Assembly (NCBI RefSeq): GCF_007827975.1
Contig: NZ_VITT01000026.1
Strand: one strand, 5' to 3'
Source of the DNA: Nitrospirillum viridazoti
GTDB taxonomy: Bacteria > Pseudomonadota > Alphaproteobacteria > Azospirillales > Azospirillaceae
Length of the DNA stretch: 64,000 bases
Shown piece by piece: positions 29,635 through 39,340 of the stretch (position 1 is its first letter; the number at the start of each line of letters is the position of its first letter). The position numbers were made by a program, and so were the translations under genes. The notes under the pieces are model-generated. The model saw nothing but the letters and a program-made list of their open reading frames with translations, did no database searches and was not told where the DNA came from.

Positions 29635-30831
29635 ATGCCGCTTGCAGTCCACGATGCGCGCCCAAGCGCCGAGGCTTCGCCGCCGCCCCCCGCCCTGTCC
29701 CGGGCCATGCCCCTGCGCCCGGTCACGCTGGAGCCGCCCCGGGCCGACGGCATCTCCCACGCCGCCGCCGATCGCCCCATTCGTGATACCGCCGCCTGGT
29801 CGGATGAGACCGACGCCCTGCACCTGCTGCCGCTGCACCTGCTGCCCTTGACCGTCAGCGGCCTCAAGCGCGCGCGCTTGGTGAAGACGGCGCGGCTGGA
29901 AACAATGGTGGAACTGTTCCGCGACGCCCGCGCCGGCACCGGGCTGATCCAGATCGAGGGCCTGGGCCGGGAGTTCGCGGCCGACAAGGCGTCGCTGGAA
30001 CGCGACATGGCCCTGTTGCTGAAACTGGGCGCCGTGGCGTCGTTCGACGTCTACTCCCTGCGCATCGAGCTGCGTGCCTTGGGCATCGCGGTGGATGAGC
30101 ACCAGCACCTGGTGCTGTCCCCGGAAAAGCAGGAAGAGCTGACCCATTACATGCAGGGCTTCACCCGCCCCCTGCTGCGCCGCGTCTATGGCGAGCAGGC
30201 GGCGCGCGTGGAGAGCATGGGCGACCTGACGGCCCTGCTCTCCAGCCCCGACCGGGCGGAGACGCTGGCCAACCTGCGGCGCATCGCCGGACGGCTGGGC
30301 CTGAAGCTGACCGAGATTCCCGAATTCTTGGCGCAGTACGGCGATATCTTCCTATCGGTCGCCTATTTCCGCAGCTGCCGCGACGGCGCCCTTGCCCTGC
30401 TGGAGGAGTTCGGCCGCTGGCTGGTGGATCTGAAACGCGCGCCCCTGGTGCAAAGCGACAGCGCCGCCCAGCGCCTGATCACCACGGTGGACACCAGCCT
30501 GGATATCATCATGGCCCAGTTGGAGGGATGCTTCCGCAGCTTCGACCGCATGACGCAACAGCTGTGGGACGATCTATCCGCCGAAGGATTCCAGGCCATG
30601 CGCCGTGAGATCGAGGCACATCACACCAGCGTCGGCGCCCTGTGCTGCGGCCTGGCGGTGAAGCTGGGCGGCTGGAAGCGCGCCTTCCCCACCGCCGGCC
30701 GGGGCGCCCCGGGGCAGAAGCTGGACTGGCTGCGGCAGGAAATGGTGCCGGGCCTGGCTCAGCTGGTGGAAACCGGCCTGGCCGCCAACGGCCGGCGTGT
30801 GCCCGTGGCAGCTCAGGCCCGCCCGGCCTGA
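29635..30831 (+). CDS. unrecognised soluble protein (398 aa)
   Basis: I do not recognise this protein. The ATG at 29635 has CAGGACG about 8 nt upstream; an ATG at 29536 would add 33 unconvincing residues. The first ~65 residues are proline- and alanine-rich and likely disordered. The rest is helical, with leucine-rich stretches (HLLPLHLLPLTVSGLKR) and a charged middle (SPEKQEELTHYMQGFTRPLLRRVYGEQ). No signal peptide, membrane segment or enzyme motif is visible; an isolated CC pair sits at ALCCGLAV. Convergent with gor. A regulatory or scaffold role is only a guess. Confidence 0.7.
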   Translation: MPLAVHDARPSAEASPPPPALSRAMPLRPVTLEPPRADGISHAAADRPIRDTAAWSDETDALHLLPLHLLPLTVSGLKRARLVKTARLETMVELFRDARAGTGLIQIEGLGREFAADKASLERDMALLLKLGAVASFDVYSLRIELRALGIAVDEHQHLVLSPEKQEELTHYMQGFTRPLLRRVYGEQAARVESMGDLTALLSSPDRAETLANLRRIAGRLGLKLTEIPEFLAQYGDIFLSVAYFRSCRDGALALLEEFGRWLVDLKRAPLVQSDSAAQRLITTVDTSLDIIMAQLEGCFRSFDRMTQQLWDDLSAEGFQAMRREIEAHHTSVGALCCGLAVKLGGWKRAFPTAGRGAPGQKLDWLRQEMVPGLAQLVETGLAANGRRVPVAAQARPA

Positions 30832-30843
30832 GGTGAGGCCGGG
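30822..30843. terminator. hairpin between convergent genes
   Basis: CCCGGCCT and AGGCCGGG form a perfect 8-bp stem with a 6-nt loop, overlapping the stop codon of the unrecognised gene and preceding the gor stop. There is no T-run, so it may only slow polymerase. Confidence 0.35.
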
Positions 30844-30863
30844 TCACGACGCTGCGCCGTCCC

Positions 30864-32228
30864 TCAAACCGGGTCCGGCACCTTGGTCCGCAGGGTGACG
30901 AACTCTTCCGCCGCCGTCGGGTGCAGGCCGATGGTGCTGTCGAACACGGCCTTGGTGGCGCCGGCGTTCATGGCCACGGCCACGCCCTGGATCATCTCCG
31001 GCGTATCGTCGCCCACCAGGTGGCAGCCCACCACCCGGTCGCTGGCGCGTTCCACCACCAGCTTCATCAGCATGCGCTGGTCCCGGCCGGAGATGGTGTG
31101 CTTCATGGGCTTGAAGTTGGTGCGGTAGATGTCGACCGCCGGATAGACGGCGCGCGCCTGTTCCTCCGTCATGCCGCAAGTGGCGACAGGGGGGATGGAG
31201 AAAACGGCGGTCGGGATGTTGTGATAGTTCACGCTGCGCGGTTTGTTGCCGTACAGGGTATCGGCCAGCACATGGCCCTCCGCCGTGGCGACCGGCGTCA
31301 GGTTCACGCGGTCGGTCACGTCGCCCAGGGCGTAGATGTTGGGTACGGTGGTGCGGTACTGGTCGTCCACCTTGATGGCGCCGCGCTCGTTCAACTGCAC
31401 GCCCACGCGCTCTAGCCCCAGGCCGCGCACGTTGGGCCGGCGGCCGGTGGCATAGAGCACGGCGTCCAGCTCCAACGTCGTGCCGTCGGACAGGCTGGCA
31501 ACCAGGCAGCGGCCAGTCTTCTCCAGACGTTCGATGGTGGTACTGGGGCGCAGGTCGACGCCGGCCTTGACCATCTCCGCGCCCAGGAAATCCCGCACGT
31601 CCTCGTCGAAGCCACGCAGCAGCTTGTCGCCCCGGTAGATCTGCGTGGTGCGGGATCCCAGGCCGTTGAACACGCCGGCGAATTCCGTGGCGATATAGCC
31701 GGCGCCGACGATGGCGATATGTTCGGGGCGCTTGTCCAGGTGGAACACCTCGTTGGAGGTGATGGCGTAGTCGCGCACGCCGGGCTTTTCCGGCAGTTCC
31801 GGCCAGCCGCCGGTGGCGATCAGGATGCGCTCCGCCGTGACGCGCTTGCCGCCCACGTCCACTGTATGCTCGTCCACGATGGTGGCGCGCGCCTCGAATA
31901 TGGTGGCGCCGGAATTCTCCAGCAGGCGGCGGTAGATGCCGTTCAGGCGGGTGATCTCCGCATCCTTGTTGGCGATCAGGCGCTGCCAGTCATGGTCCCG
32001 CGCTTCGACGTCCCAGCCATAGCCGGCGGCATCCTGAAAGCCGGCCGAATACTGGGCGGCGTAGACCAGGAACTTCTTGGGCACGCAGCCGACATTCACG
32101 CAGGTGCCGCCCAGGTACCGTTCCTCCGCCACCGCCACGCGGGCGCCATGACCGGCCGCGATTCGGCTGGCGCGCACCCCGCCGGAGCCGGCGCCGATGG
32201 TGAAAAGGTCGTAGTCATAGGCGGCCAT
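30864..32228 (-). CDS. gor: glutathione-disulfide reductase
   Basis: A 454-residue FAD-dependent disulfide reductase that keeps glutathione reduced using NADPH. The FAD-binding GxGxxG is GAGSGGVRAS near residue 12, the redox pair is GGTCVNVGCVPKK at about 40-52, the NADPH-binding fold is VGAGYIATEFAGV, and the interface His is in GLHPTAAEEFVTLR. The short KKFLVYAAQYS stretch after the redox site fits glutathione reductases better than lipoamide dehydrogenase or mercuric reductase. The start at 32228 follows AGGG about 11 nt upstream. The upstream 192 nt are shared with the divergent binding-protein gene. Confidence 0.92.
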   Translation of the reverse strand: MAAYDYDLFTIGAGSGGVRASRIAAGHGARVAVAEERYLGGTCVNVGCVPKKFLVYAAQYSAGFQDAAGYGWDVEARDHDWQRLIANKDAEITRLNGIYRRLLENSGATIFEARATIVDEHTVDVGGKRVTAERILIATGGWPELPEKPGVRDYAITSNEVFHLDKRPEHIAIVGAGYIATEFAGVFNGLGSRTTQIYRGDKLLRGFDEDVRDFLGAEMVKAGVDLRPSTTIERLEKTGRCLVASLSDGTTLELDAVLYATGRRPNVRGLGLERVGVQLNERGAIKVDDQYRTTVPNIYALGDVTDRVNLTPVATAEGHVLADTLYGNKPRSVNYHNIPTAVFSIPPVATCGMTEEQARAVYPAVDIYRTNFKPMKHTISGRDQRMLMKLVVERASDRVVGCHLVGDDTPEMIQGVAVAMNAGATKAVFDSTIGLHPTAAEEFVTLRTKVPDPV

Positions 32229-32420
32229 GGCCGGATTCCCTGTGGTGGAAAGGGGGTGTTGCACGAACGGGCGTGCCCAGATGTCGTATCTTTTCCCATT
32301 CCGCGCAAGGGATGGCGACGCACTGGAGTTGTGGCGCCGGGTGCGTGTTACCTTCGGCTCAGAACAGGGTGGGCCACCCGTTGGGGTGGGGCCGCCGGCA
32401 TTAAGAATGGGGAATGTGGC

Positions 32421-33530
<1,110 letters not shown>

Positions 33531-33569
33531 TGTGAATTAGCCTCCCCTCGGTTCAGGAATCACAGTTCA

Positions 33570-34685
33570 ATGCGTGTCCCTTCCTTCGCGCGTGCCGCCG
33601 TCTTCGCCCTGCCCCTGCTGTCAATCAGCCTTCCCGCCTTGGCGGATATCAAGATTGGCGTCGGTGTTCCGCTCAGTGGCCGCCTGGCGGCGGTGGGCAC
33701 CCAGCTGCGCCGGGGGGCGGACCAGGCCGTGGCCGACATCAATGCCAAGGGCGGCGTGCTGGGGCAGAAGCTGGTGGTGGATGCGGTGGATGACGGTGGA
33801 GAGCCGACGCAGTCGGTCGCCGCCGCCAACCGCCTGGTCACCGACCGCGTCGCCATGGTCATGGGCCACATGACCACCGGCACCACCATGCCGGCGGCCC
33901 AGGTTTATGCCGATGAGGGCGTCATCGTCATCACCCCCAGCTCCACCAGTCCGGAGCTGACCGCCCAGGGCTGGGACACGCTGTTCCGCACCTGCGGCCG
34001 TGATGATCAGCAAGGCCAGGTCATCGGCGCCTATCTCGCCGAGCATTACAAGGGCGGCAAGATCGCCGTCGTCGACGACCAGACCACCTACGGCAAGGGC
34101 CTGGCCGACGCCGTGCGCGCCACGCTGAAGGCCAAGGGCGTGCCCGTGGCCCTGAACGGCACCCTGACGGCGGGCGAGAAAGACTTCAGCAGCATGGTCA
34201 CGCGTCTGAAGTCGGCGGACGTGGACGCCGTGTTCTACGGCGGCCTGTACCCGGAGGCGGGCCTGCTGGTGCGCCAATCGCGCACCGCCGGCCTGAAGGC
34301 GGCCTTCCTGGCGGGCGACACCTTGGCCAGCGATGAATTCTGGACCACCGCCGGCGCCATGGGCGAAGGCGTGATGATGGCCTACAACGCCGATGTGCGG
34401 CAGAGCCCCGCCGCCAAGGAGGCGCTGGACAGCTTCCGCAAGAACGGCGGGGAGCCCAACATCTTCTCGCTCTACTCTTACGCCGCCGTCCAGGTCTGGG
34501 CCCAGGCCGCCGCCAAGGCGGGCAGCACCGATCCCAAGAAGGTTGCCGCCGTCCTGCACAGCGGCCAGGAATTCACCACCGCCGTCGGCCCCGTCTCCTA
34601 CGACGCCAAGGGCGACCGCAAGCAGAACGACTACGTCATCTACGCCTGGCACAACGGCGCCTACGCCCCGCTGGCCAAGCAGTAA
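33570..34685 (+). CDS. branched-chain amino acid-type ABC substrate-binding protein, copy 2
   Basis: A 371-residue paralogue of the preceding gene, with its own signal peptide (cleavage at ALADIKIG). The two share many short blocks, for example TFRTCGRDDQQG versus LFRTCGRDDQQG, DQTTYG(R/K)GLADA and SLYSYAAVQ(A/V)WAQA, showing a tandem duplication followed by divergence. The ligand loop ITPSSTSPELTAQG resembles that of copy 1 but is not identical, so ligand preference may differ. No permease or ATPase genes follow; the next gene is a serine hydrolase 20 nt away. Confidence 0.92.
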   Translation: MRVPSFARAAVFALPLLSISLPALADIKIGVGVPLSGRLAAVGTQLRRGADQAVADINAKGGVLGQKLVVDAVDDGGEPTQSVAAANRLVTDRVAMVMGHMTTGTTMPAAQVYADEGVIVITPSSTSPELTAQGWDTLFRTCGRDDQQGQVIGAYLAEHYKGGKIAVVDDQTTYGKGLADAVRATLKAKGVPVALNGTLTAGEKDFSSMVTRLKSADVDAVFYGGLYPEAGLLVRQSRTAGLKAAFLAGDTLASDEFWTTAGAMGEGVMMAYNADVRQSPAAKEALDSFRKNGGEPNIFSLYSYAAVQVWAQAAAKAGSTDPKKVAAVLHSGQEFTTAVGPVSYDAKGDRKQNDYVIYAWHNGAYAPLAKQ

Positions 34686-34705
34686 ATCCAGCGCACAAAG
34701 CCAGG

Positions 34706-35581
34706 ATGGAAAACATGGAGTCGGTTGCCCTTATCGATGCGGACGGGACCGTCACGGTAAGCGGCACACCGGCTCCCGTGCCCTGGTGGAGCGTCACCAA
34801 AACCGTCCTGGCGATTGCGGCACTGCGCCTGGTTGAGGACGGCTCGCTTTCCTTGAATGGAAAAGTCGCTGGAGAGCCCTTTACGTTGGCGCACCTCCTG
34901 CGGCACGAGGCCGGGCTTCCTGACTATGGCGGCTTGGCCCGCTACCATGAGGATGTCCAGGCCGGCAAATCGCCCTGGCCGGTTGGGCGCCTCCTCCAGG
35001 CCCTGGATGTGAAGCGATCACGCTACCAACCAGGAAACGGCTGGGCATATTCGAACATCGGCTATCTTAAGGTACGGCAATTGATTGAGGACGCCACCGC
35101 CCTATCCCTGGCGGACGCCCTCGATCGTCTCGTGTTCACGCCAGCGGGATTGACGACGGCGCGGCTGGCCACCCAACCGGCGGATCTGCACGGCGTTGAG
35201 ATGGGGCCCGCCGGGGCGGATTATCATCCGGGTTGGGTCTATCATGGCCTCGTCACCGGAACCGTCGCGGATGCGGCCAGACTGCTCAAGGGTTTAGCGG
35301 CAGGCGCCCTGCTGCGACCCGCAACATTTGCGTCGATGCTTGACCATCGCGCCCTTCCGGAACACCGGAACGAGATCTTCAAGGACCCCGCGTACGGGCT
35401 CGGCCTCATGTTGACCGCGGGTACGCCGCTGGACCATCCCATAGGCCACCGGGGGGCCGGTCCCGGCAGCACCGTCGCAGCCTACGCCTACGGTCAAAGA
35501 GCGTGCGCCATCTGGCATGCGTCGACCCAGAATCCCGACCTTGTGGTCGATATGGTCTTCCGGCGCCTGACAGAGCGATGA
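34706..35581 (+). CDS. serine beta-lactamase-like hydrolase
   Basis: A 291-residue protein of the class C beta-lactamase/esterase family. The serine-x-x-lysine motif is SVTK near residue 29, the tyrosine motif is YSN in WAYSNIGYLKV, and HRG near residue 252 replaces the KTG box, as in many esterase-type members. It has no signal peptide, unlike periplasmic beta-lactamases, so a cytoplasmic esterase or peptidase is more likely than resistance. It begins 20 nt after the binding-protein gene and may be co-transcribed. Its wording is a little less GC-biased than its neighbours, which may mean a different origin. Confidence 0.8.
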   Translation: MENMESVALIDADGTVTVSGTPAPVPWWSVTKTVLAIAALRLVEDGSLSLNGKVAGEPFTLAHLLRHEAGLPDYGGLARYHEDVQAGKSPWPVGRLLQALDVKRSRYQPGNGWAYSNIGYLKVRQLIEDATALSLADALDRLVFTPAGLTTARLATQPADLHGVEMGPAGADYHPGWVYHGLVTGTVADAARLLKGLAAGALLRPATFASMLDHRALPEHRNEIFKDPAYGLGLMLTAGTPLDHPIGHRGAGPGSTVAAYAYGQRACAIWHASTQNPDLVVDMVFRRLTER

Positions 35582-35627
35582 ACGATTCCCCGACTGGCCT
35601 GGCCGACTGAAACAGGACTGGTGGGGC

Positions 35628-36299
35628 TCAGTCAGCGGCCACCGGCAATCCCAGTGCATGGCGCACCTTGCCCTCCGCCGTCGTGGGGGGCTCGAAGGGG
35701 TTGATGGTGCTTTTCAGATGGCCGGCCGGATCCATCAGGAAGATGGCGGCGTTGTGATCCATGCCGTAGTCCGCAGAATGGGCATCGGGGGGCAAGGGCG
35801 TGCCGTCGGTCGAGACCTTGCGGTACTCCACCTTGTAGCTGGCGGCGGCTTGGGCGATCTGCTCGGCGGTGCCGGTCAACGCCGCGATGTGCGGGTTGAA
35901 ATTGGCCATGTAGTCCTTCAGCACCGCCGTGGTGTCGCGTGCCGGATCGACGGTGATGAACAAGCCCTGGACCCGGTCGGCGTCCGGCCCCAGGCCATCC
36001 AGGATGACGCTCATGGACGCCAGGCCCGTTGGGCAGACGTCGGGGCAGTTGGTGTAGCCGAACATGACCATCAGGATCTTGCCGGCATAGGTCTTGTCCG
36101 TAACCGCCCTGCCGTCCTGGTCGGTCAGGGCGAAGGGGCCGCCGATGGCGGCCAGGCTGGTCACACCGTCCGGCTTGGGCGTCATCAGCGGCCGGCCGAT
36201 GACGCCCCAGGCGCCGATGGCGACGGCCCCCAGCACCAGGACGGGCCCCGCCCAACGCAGGACGGCGAAACGACGGGACGGTTCGGTCGGGCGGGACAT
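35628..36299 (-). CDS. SCO1/SenC-family copper chaperone
   Basis: A 223-residue membrane-anchored thioredoxin-fold protein that delivers copper to cytochrome c oxidase. One N-terminal membrane segment (residues 13-37) anchors it, with the soluble domain outside. The copper ligands are C85 and C89 (GYTNCPDVCPTG) and H182 (GMDHNAAIFL). The start at 36299 (MSRPTEPSRR) gives a basic cytoplasmic tip followed by the anchor; a Met 33 nt upstream is possible. No oxidase genes are adjacent. It is convergent with the serine hydrolase gene. Confidence 0.93.
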   Translation of the reverse strand: MSRPTEPSRRFAVLRWAGPVLVLGAVAIGAWGVIGRPLMTPKPDGVTSLAAIGGPFALTDQDGRAVTDKTYAGKILMVMFGYTNCPDVCPTGLASMSVILDGLGPDADRVQGLFITVDPARDTTAVLKDYMANFNPHIAALTGTAEQIAQAAASYKVEYRKVSTDGTPLPPDAHSADYGMDHNAAIFLMDPAGHLKSTINPFEPPTTAEGKVRHALGLPVAAD

Positions 36300-36504
36300 G
36301 GCAAGCTCAAGGCAACCCAGGGGCCGCGCCATTTGGAACCCGGCCGGGCGCCAGGTCAAGGTTCTCCGCCCTTCCCGCCCCACTGTTGCGCCCTTTACAA
36401 GGTCGACCTGCCCGACTATCCCCAGCGGGCGACGGGCCCGCCGATCCAGGACGCGGCCCACCGGTGCATGGTAAGACCGGTGGATGTTGAGAAAGGACAC
36501 GCGA

Positions 36505-36969
36505 ATGGCCAAGGATTACATGCCGCCGTCGGACTTCCTGCGGGATTTGATCGACGAGGATGTGGAGATCGAGGCGGACGACACGGCCACGATCAAGCGC
36601 CTGTTGTCCTTATTCAAAGACCCGGATGCCGCCAACCGCGACTGGGCCGTCTTCCTCCTGGGCCAGTCCGAGGTCGACACCAAGACCGTGCGCGACGCCC
36701 TGGTCCAGGCGCTGGACGATGAGGACGACAGCGTGCGTGCCGAGGCGCTGGTGGCCTTGGCCCAGCGCGATGGCGACCTGGCCCGCCCCCACGTGCTGGA
36801 GGCGCTGAGCGCCGAGGGCGTCTACCCCACCGTGTTCGAGGCGGCGGCGCTGTGCGCCCATCCCGACCTGATCAAGCCCCTGCGCGGCTGGCTGAAGGCC
36901 ACCGGCGACAAGGAGGTGGACCAGATGGTGGCGGAGGCCGTGGCGGCGTGCGAGGCGAGCGCGAAATAA
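36505..36969 (+). CDS. HEAT-repeat protein
   Basis: A 154-residue acidic, helical protein with HEAT-type repeats: DPDAANRDWAVFLLGQSE, then DEDDSVRAEALVALAQRD, and a related block ending in AAALCAHPDLIKPLRGW. Such repeats bind partner proteins; the partner is unknown. The ATG at 36505 has AAAGGA 8 nt upstream and is preferred to one at 36484. It is convergent with the DUF1330 gene, with 25 nt between the stops. Confidence 0.8.
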   Translation: MAKDYMPPSDFLRDLIDEDVEIEADDTATIKRLLSLFKDPDAANRDWAVFLLGQSEVDTKTVRDALVQALDDEDDSVRAEALVALAQRDGDLARPHVLEALSAEGVYPTVFEAAALCAHPDLIKPLRGWLKATGDKEVDQMVAEAVAACEASAK

Positions 36970-36994
36970 GCGGTTGGGTGCGCAGAGCAGAGGG

Positions 36995-37285
36995 TCAGGC
37001 GGTCTCGACAACGAACATCGTCGCCTGCTGGGCCTCCCGGCGTTCCGCCTTGATCGGGGCGTAAGCCTCGGACTCATAGAATGCCAGCGCCTGGGTCAGC
37101 GTCGGAAACTCCAGCACGCCCGCCATCGGCAGCGGCATGTCATCGCCTTCAAGCACCTGCGCGACACGGCCGAAGTACAGGATCCGTCCACCAGCGTCTT
37201 GCAGCGCTGCCTGGAAGCGGGGGGCGAGCGCCGCCTGCTTGGCGGGGTCGATGATCCGTAAATTGATATGCACGTAGGCGGGCAT
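36995..37285 (-). CDS. DUF1330 family protein
   Basis: A 96-residue protein of the DUF1330 family (ferredoxin-like dimeric alpha/beta barrel fold). Family features are the AYVHINLRIIDP opening, GGRILYFGRVAQVLEGDD, LEFPTLTQALAFYESEAYAPI and the ending ATMFVVET. Function of the family is not established. It is divergent from a MarR-type gene, with only 65 nt between the starts and a symmetric AT-rich site there, so it is very likely controlled by that regulator. Confidence 0.88.
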   Translation of the reverse strand: MPAYVHINLRIIDPAKQAALAPRFQAALQDAGGRILYFGRVAQVLEGDDMPLPMAGVLEFPTLTQALAFYESEAYAPIKAERREAQQATMFVVETA

Positions 37286-37296
37286 GGCGCGTCTCC

Positions 37297-37315
37297 TAAT
37301 GATGCATATACATTA
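37297..37315. promoter_or_regulatory. probable MarR operator
   Basis: TAATG, a 9-nt spacer and CATTA form a symmetric site in an AT-rich patch between the divergent DUF1330 and MarR genes. The size and symmetry fit a MarR-dimer site that also overlaps promoter sequences. Confidence 0.5.
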
Positions 37316-37350
37316 TATAGCGATGGGCGATTGTACAGGGGCCATTGAAG

Positions 37351-37842
37351 ATGAGCGACGTCGACCGGGACGCCTTCCGGACCATCGCGGCAGAATGTCC
37401 GGGCTTCCAGGCCCGGGCGACCGCGCGGGCGATCACGCGCTATCACAACGCCTGCTTCAGGCCCCTGGGGCTGACGGCCGAGCAATTCAGCCTGATGGTG
37501 GGAATCGGCGCAGCCGAGGGCGTCCCATTGGTTGAACTCGCGCTCAGCGCGGGGGTCGACACCACAACCCTCAGCCGGAATATCCAGAACCTGGAAAAGC
37601 GGGGCTGGGTCTGCGCCGAGGGCGGGCGCGGCCGTGCGGGAAAGCGCCTCAGCCTGACGGCCTTAGGACATCATCTATTGGCGGAGGCCATCCCGGTATG
37701 GCGGCAGGCCCAGGCGGAGTTGTCACGGCGCCTGGGCAATGACGAACTTCAACTGGTGAGGCGGGCGATGGTGGAGTTGGCCGTCGCCGCGGAGCCGTCA
37801 GGGCCCAACGCTCCCGAGGACGCGGAACAACCCCTGCCCTAA
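37351..37842 (+). CDS. MarR-family transcriptional regulator
   Basis: A 163-residue winged-helix regulator. The DNA-binding domain is visible: PLVELALSAGVDTTTLSRNIQNLEKRGWV (recognition helix) followed by the wing GGRGRAGKRLSLTALG. Flanking helices form the dimer interface. The ATG at 37351 is used; a TTG two codons earlier is possible. It is divergent from DUF1330, its likely target. Its end overlaps the convergent scpB stop by 4 nt, an unusually tight junction. Confidence 0.88.
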   Translation: MSDVDRDAFRTIAAECPGFQARATARAITRYHNACFRPLGLTAEQFSLMVGIGAAEGVPLVELALSAGVDTTTLSRNIQNLEKRGWVCAEGGRGRAGKRLSLTALGHHLLAEAIPVWRQAQAELSRRLGNDELQLVRRAMVELAVAAEPSGPNAPEDAEQPLP

Positions 37843-38492
37843 TCCTCCGCGCTGTCCTCCACAGCCCGAGGCAGCGCCGCGTCGTCGCCACGCGAGAACA
37901 GGGTGGTGATGGCTGGGCGGGCGTCCAGCAGGCCGGCGGCGCGCAGATCGTCCACGCCCGGCAGGTCGCGCAACGATTCCAAACCGAAATGATCAAGGAA
38001 AGCCGGGGTGGTCAGCCAGGTGAGCGGCCGGCCCGGCGTCTCGCGTCGGCGGCCGGGCTTGATCCAACCCGCTTCCATCAGGATGTCCAGCGTGCCCTTG
38101 CTGGTGGCCACGCCACGAATGCTTTCGATCTCGGCCCGCGTCACCGGCTGGTGGTAGGCGATGATGGACAGCGTCTCCACGGCGGCGCGGGACAGGCGGG
38201 AGGTGACCTCCGTCTCCCGCTGCAGCAGGGGCGCCAGATCCGGCGCCGTACGGAAGGCCCAGCGGCCGGCCGCCGCCACCAAATGCACCCCCCGATGGCT
38301 GTAATGGGCCTGCAACTCATCCAGGATACCGCGCAGGTCGGCGCCCTCGCCCAGCCGGGCGGCCAGGGCGGCCTCCTCCACTGGTTCGGCCGAGGCGAAC
38401 AGCACCGCCTCCACCAGGCGCACCTGTTCGGCGCGGCGGTCGAAGCCTTCCTCCAGCTCGGCAGGCGCCTCTATGACAGTTTCGGCGGTCAT
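37839..38492 (-). CDS. scpB: segregation and condensation protein B
   Basis: A 217-residue ScpB, the winged-helix kleisin-associated subunit of the SMC-ScpAB complex that condenses and segregates chromosomes. The core includes RLVEAVLFASAEPVEEAALAARL and the conserved SRAAVETLSIIAYHQPVTRAEIESIRG, followed by GWIKPGRRRETPGRPLTWLTTPAFLDHFGL. Its ATG overlaps the scpA stop (ATGA). Confidence 0.95.
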   Translation of the reverse strand: MTAETVIEAPAELEEGFDRRAEQVRLVEAVLFASAEPVEEAALAARLGEGADLRGILDELQAHYSHRGVHLVAAAGRWAFRTAPDLAPLLQRETEVTSRLSRAAVETLSIIAYHQPVTRAEIESIRGVATSKGTLDILMEAGWIKPGRRRETPGRPLTWLTTPAFLDHFGLESLRDLPGVDDLRAAGLLDARPAITTLFSRGDDAALPRAVEDSAED

Positions 38493-39340
38493 GGCTCTTT
38501 ATCCGGGGTCGACGGTGCGGCGGGCGTATCGGTGCGGCGGACGTACAGGGGGCCGAAGGTGCCGTCCTGCCGCACCTCCAGCTGACCGGCCTTGGCCAGT
38601 TCCAGGGTGGCGACGAAGGTCGCCGCCAGGGCGGACCGGGCCTTCAGCTTGTCCTCCCGGCTGGTGCCGCCGCCCCGCCAGTCGGGCGGCAGGAAACGGT
38701 CCAGGCGGGTCCAGTCTGGCAGGCGGCCCAGCATCGCCTCCACCCGGCGGATCGCGTCCTCGATGGTGAACAGATCCACCGGCGGCAGGTGCAGCGGGCC
38801 GGTCTTCTGCTGCCGGCGCTTGATGTCGCCATAGGCCCGCAGCAAGTCGTAGAGCGTCACCTCCGTCACCCGCCGTTCAAACACCGGCAGATCTTCGGGT
38901 GCGCCCCGGGGAAAGACGTCGCGGCCCAGGCGCGGCCGGGCCATCAGGCGGGCGGCCACGTTCTGCATGGCCTCCAGCCGCTGCAGTTGGAAGGCCAGGG
39001 CCTGCGCCAGCTCCTCGCCTGTCGGCTCCTCCGTTTCGGGCGTGGGCAGCAGCAGGCGGGATTTGAGATAGGCCAGCCAGGCGGCGGTCACCAGATAATC
39101 GGCCGCCACCTCCAGCCGCAGGCGCCGCGCCTCTTCGACGAAGGCTAGGTACTGCTCGGCCAGGGCCTGGATGGAGATGCGGGTGAGGTCGACCTTCTGG
39201 TCGCGCGCCAGGGTCAGCAGCAGGTCGATGGGGCCTTCGAATTCCCCCAGGTCGACCAGCAAGGCGGGCTCCCCCTCCCCCACCGGTTCAAGGGCGGGGG
39301 CGGCGCTCCAGTCCTCATCCGGGCCCCGCGCGTCGGCCAT
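38489..39340 (-). CDS. scpA: segregation and condensation protein A
   Basis: A 283-residue kleisin of the SMC complex. The N-terminal FEGPIDLLLTLARDQKVDLTRISI is diagnostic, followed by YLVTAAWLAYLKSRLLLP; the C-terminal winged helix (DKLKARSALAATFVATLELAKAGQLEVRQDG) would bind the SMC head. The ATG at 39340 shares its A with the TGA of the upstream protease gene, implying coupling. tat genes, which follow scpAB in many relatives, are not found here. Confidence 0.95.
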   Translation of the reverse strand: MADARGPDEDWSAAPALEPVGEGEPALLVDLGEFEGPIDLLLTLARDQKVDLTRISIQALAEQYLAFVEEARRLRLEVAADYLVTAAWLAYLKSRLLLPTPETEEPTGEELAQALAFQLQRLEAMQNVAARLMARPRLGRDVFPRGAPEDLPVFERRVTEVTLYDLLRAYGDIKRRQQKTGPLHLPPVDLFTIEDAIRRVEAMLGRLPDWTRLDRFLPPDWRGGGTSREDKLKARSALAATFVATLELAKAGQLEVRQDGTFGPLYVRRTDTPAAPSTPDKEP

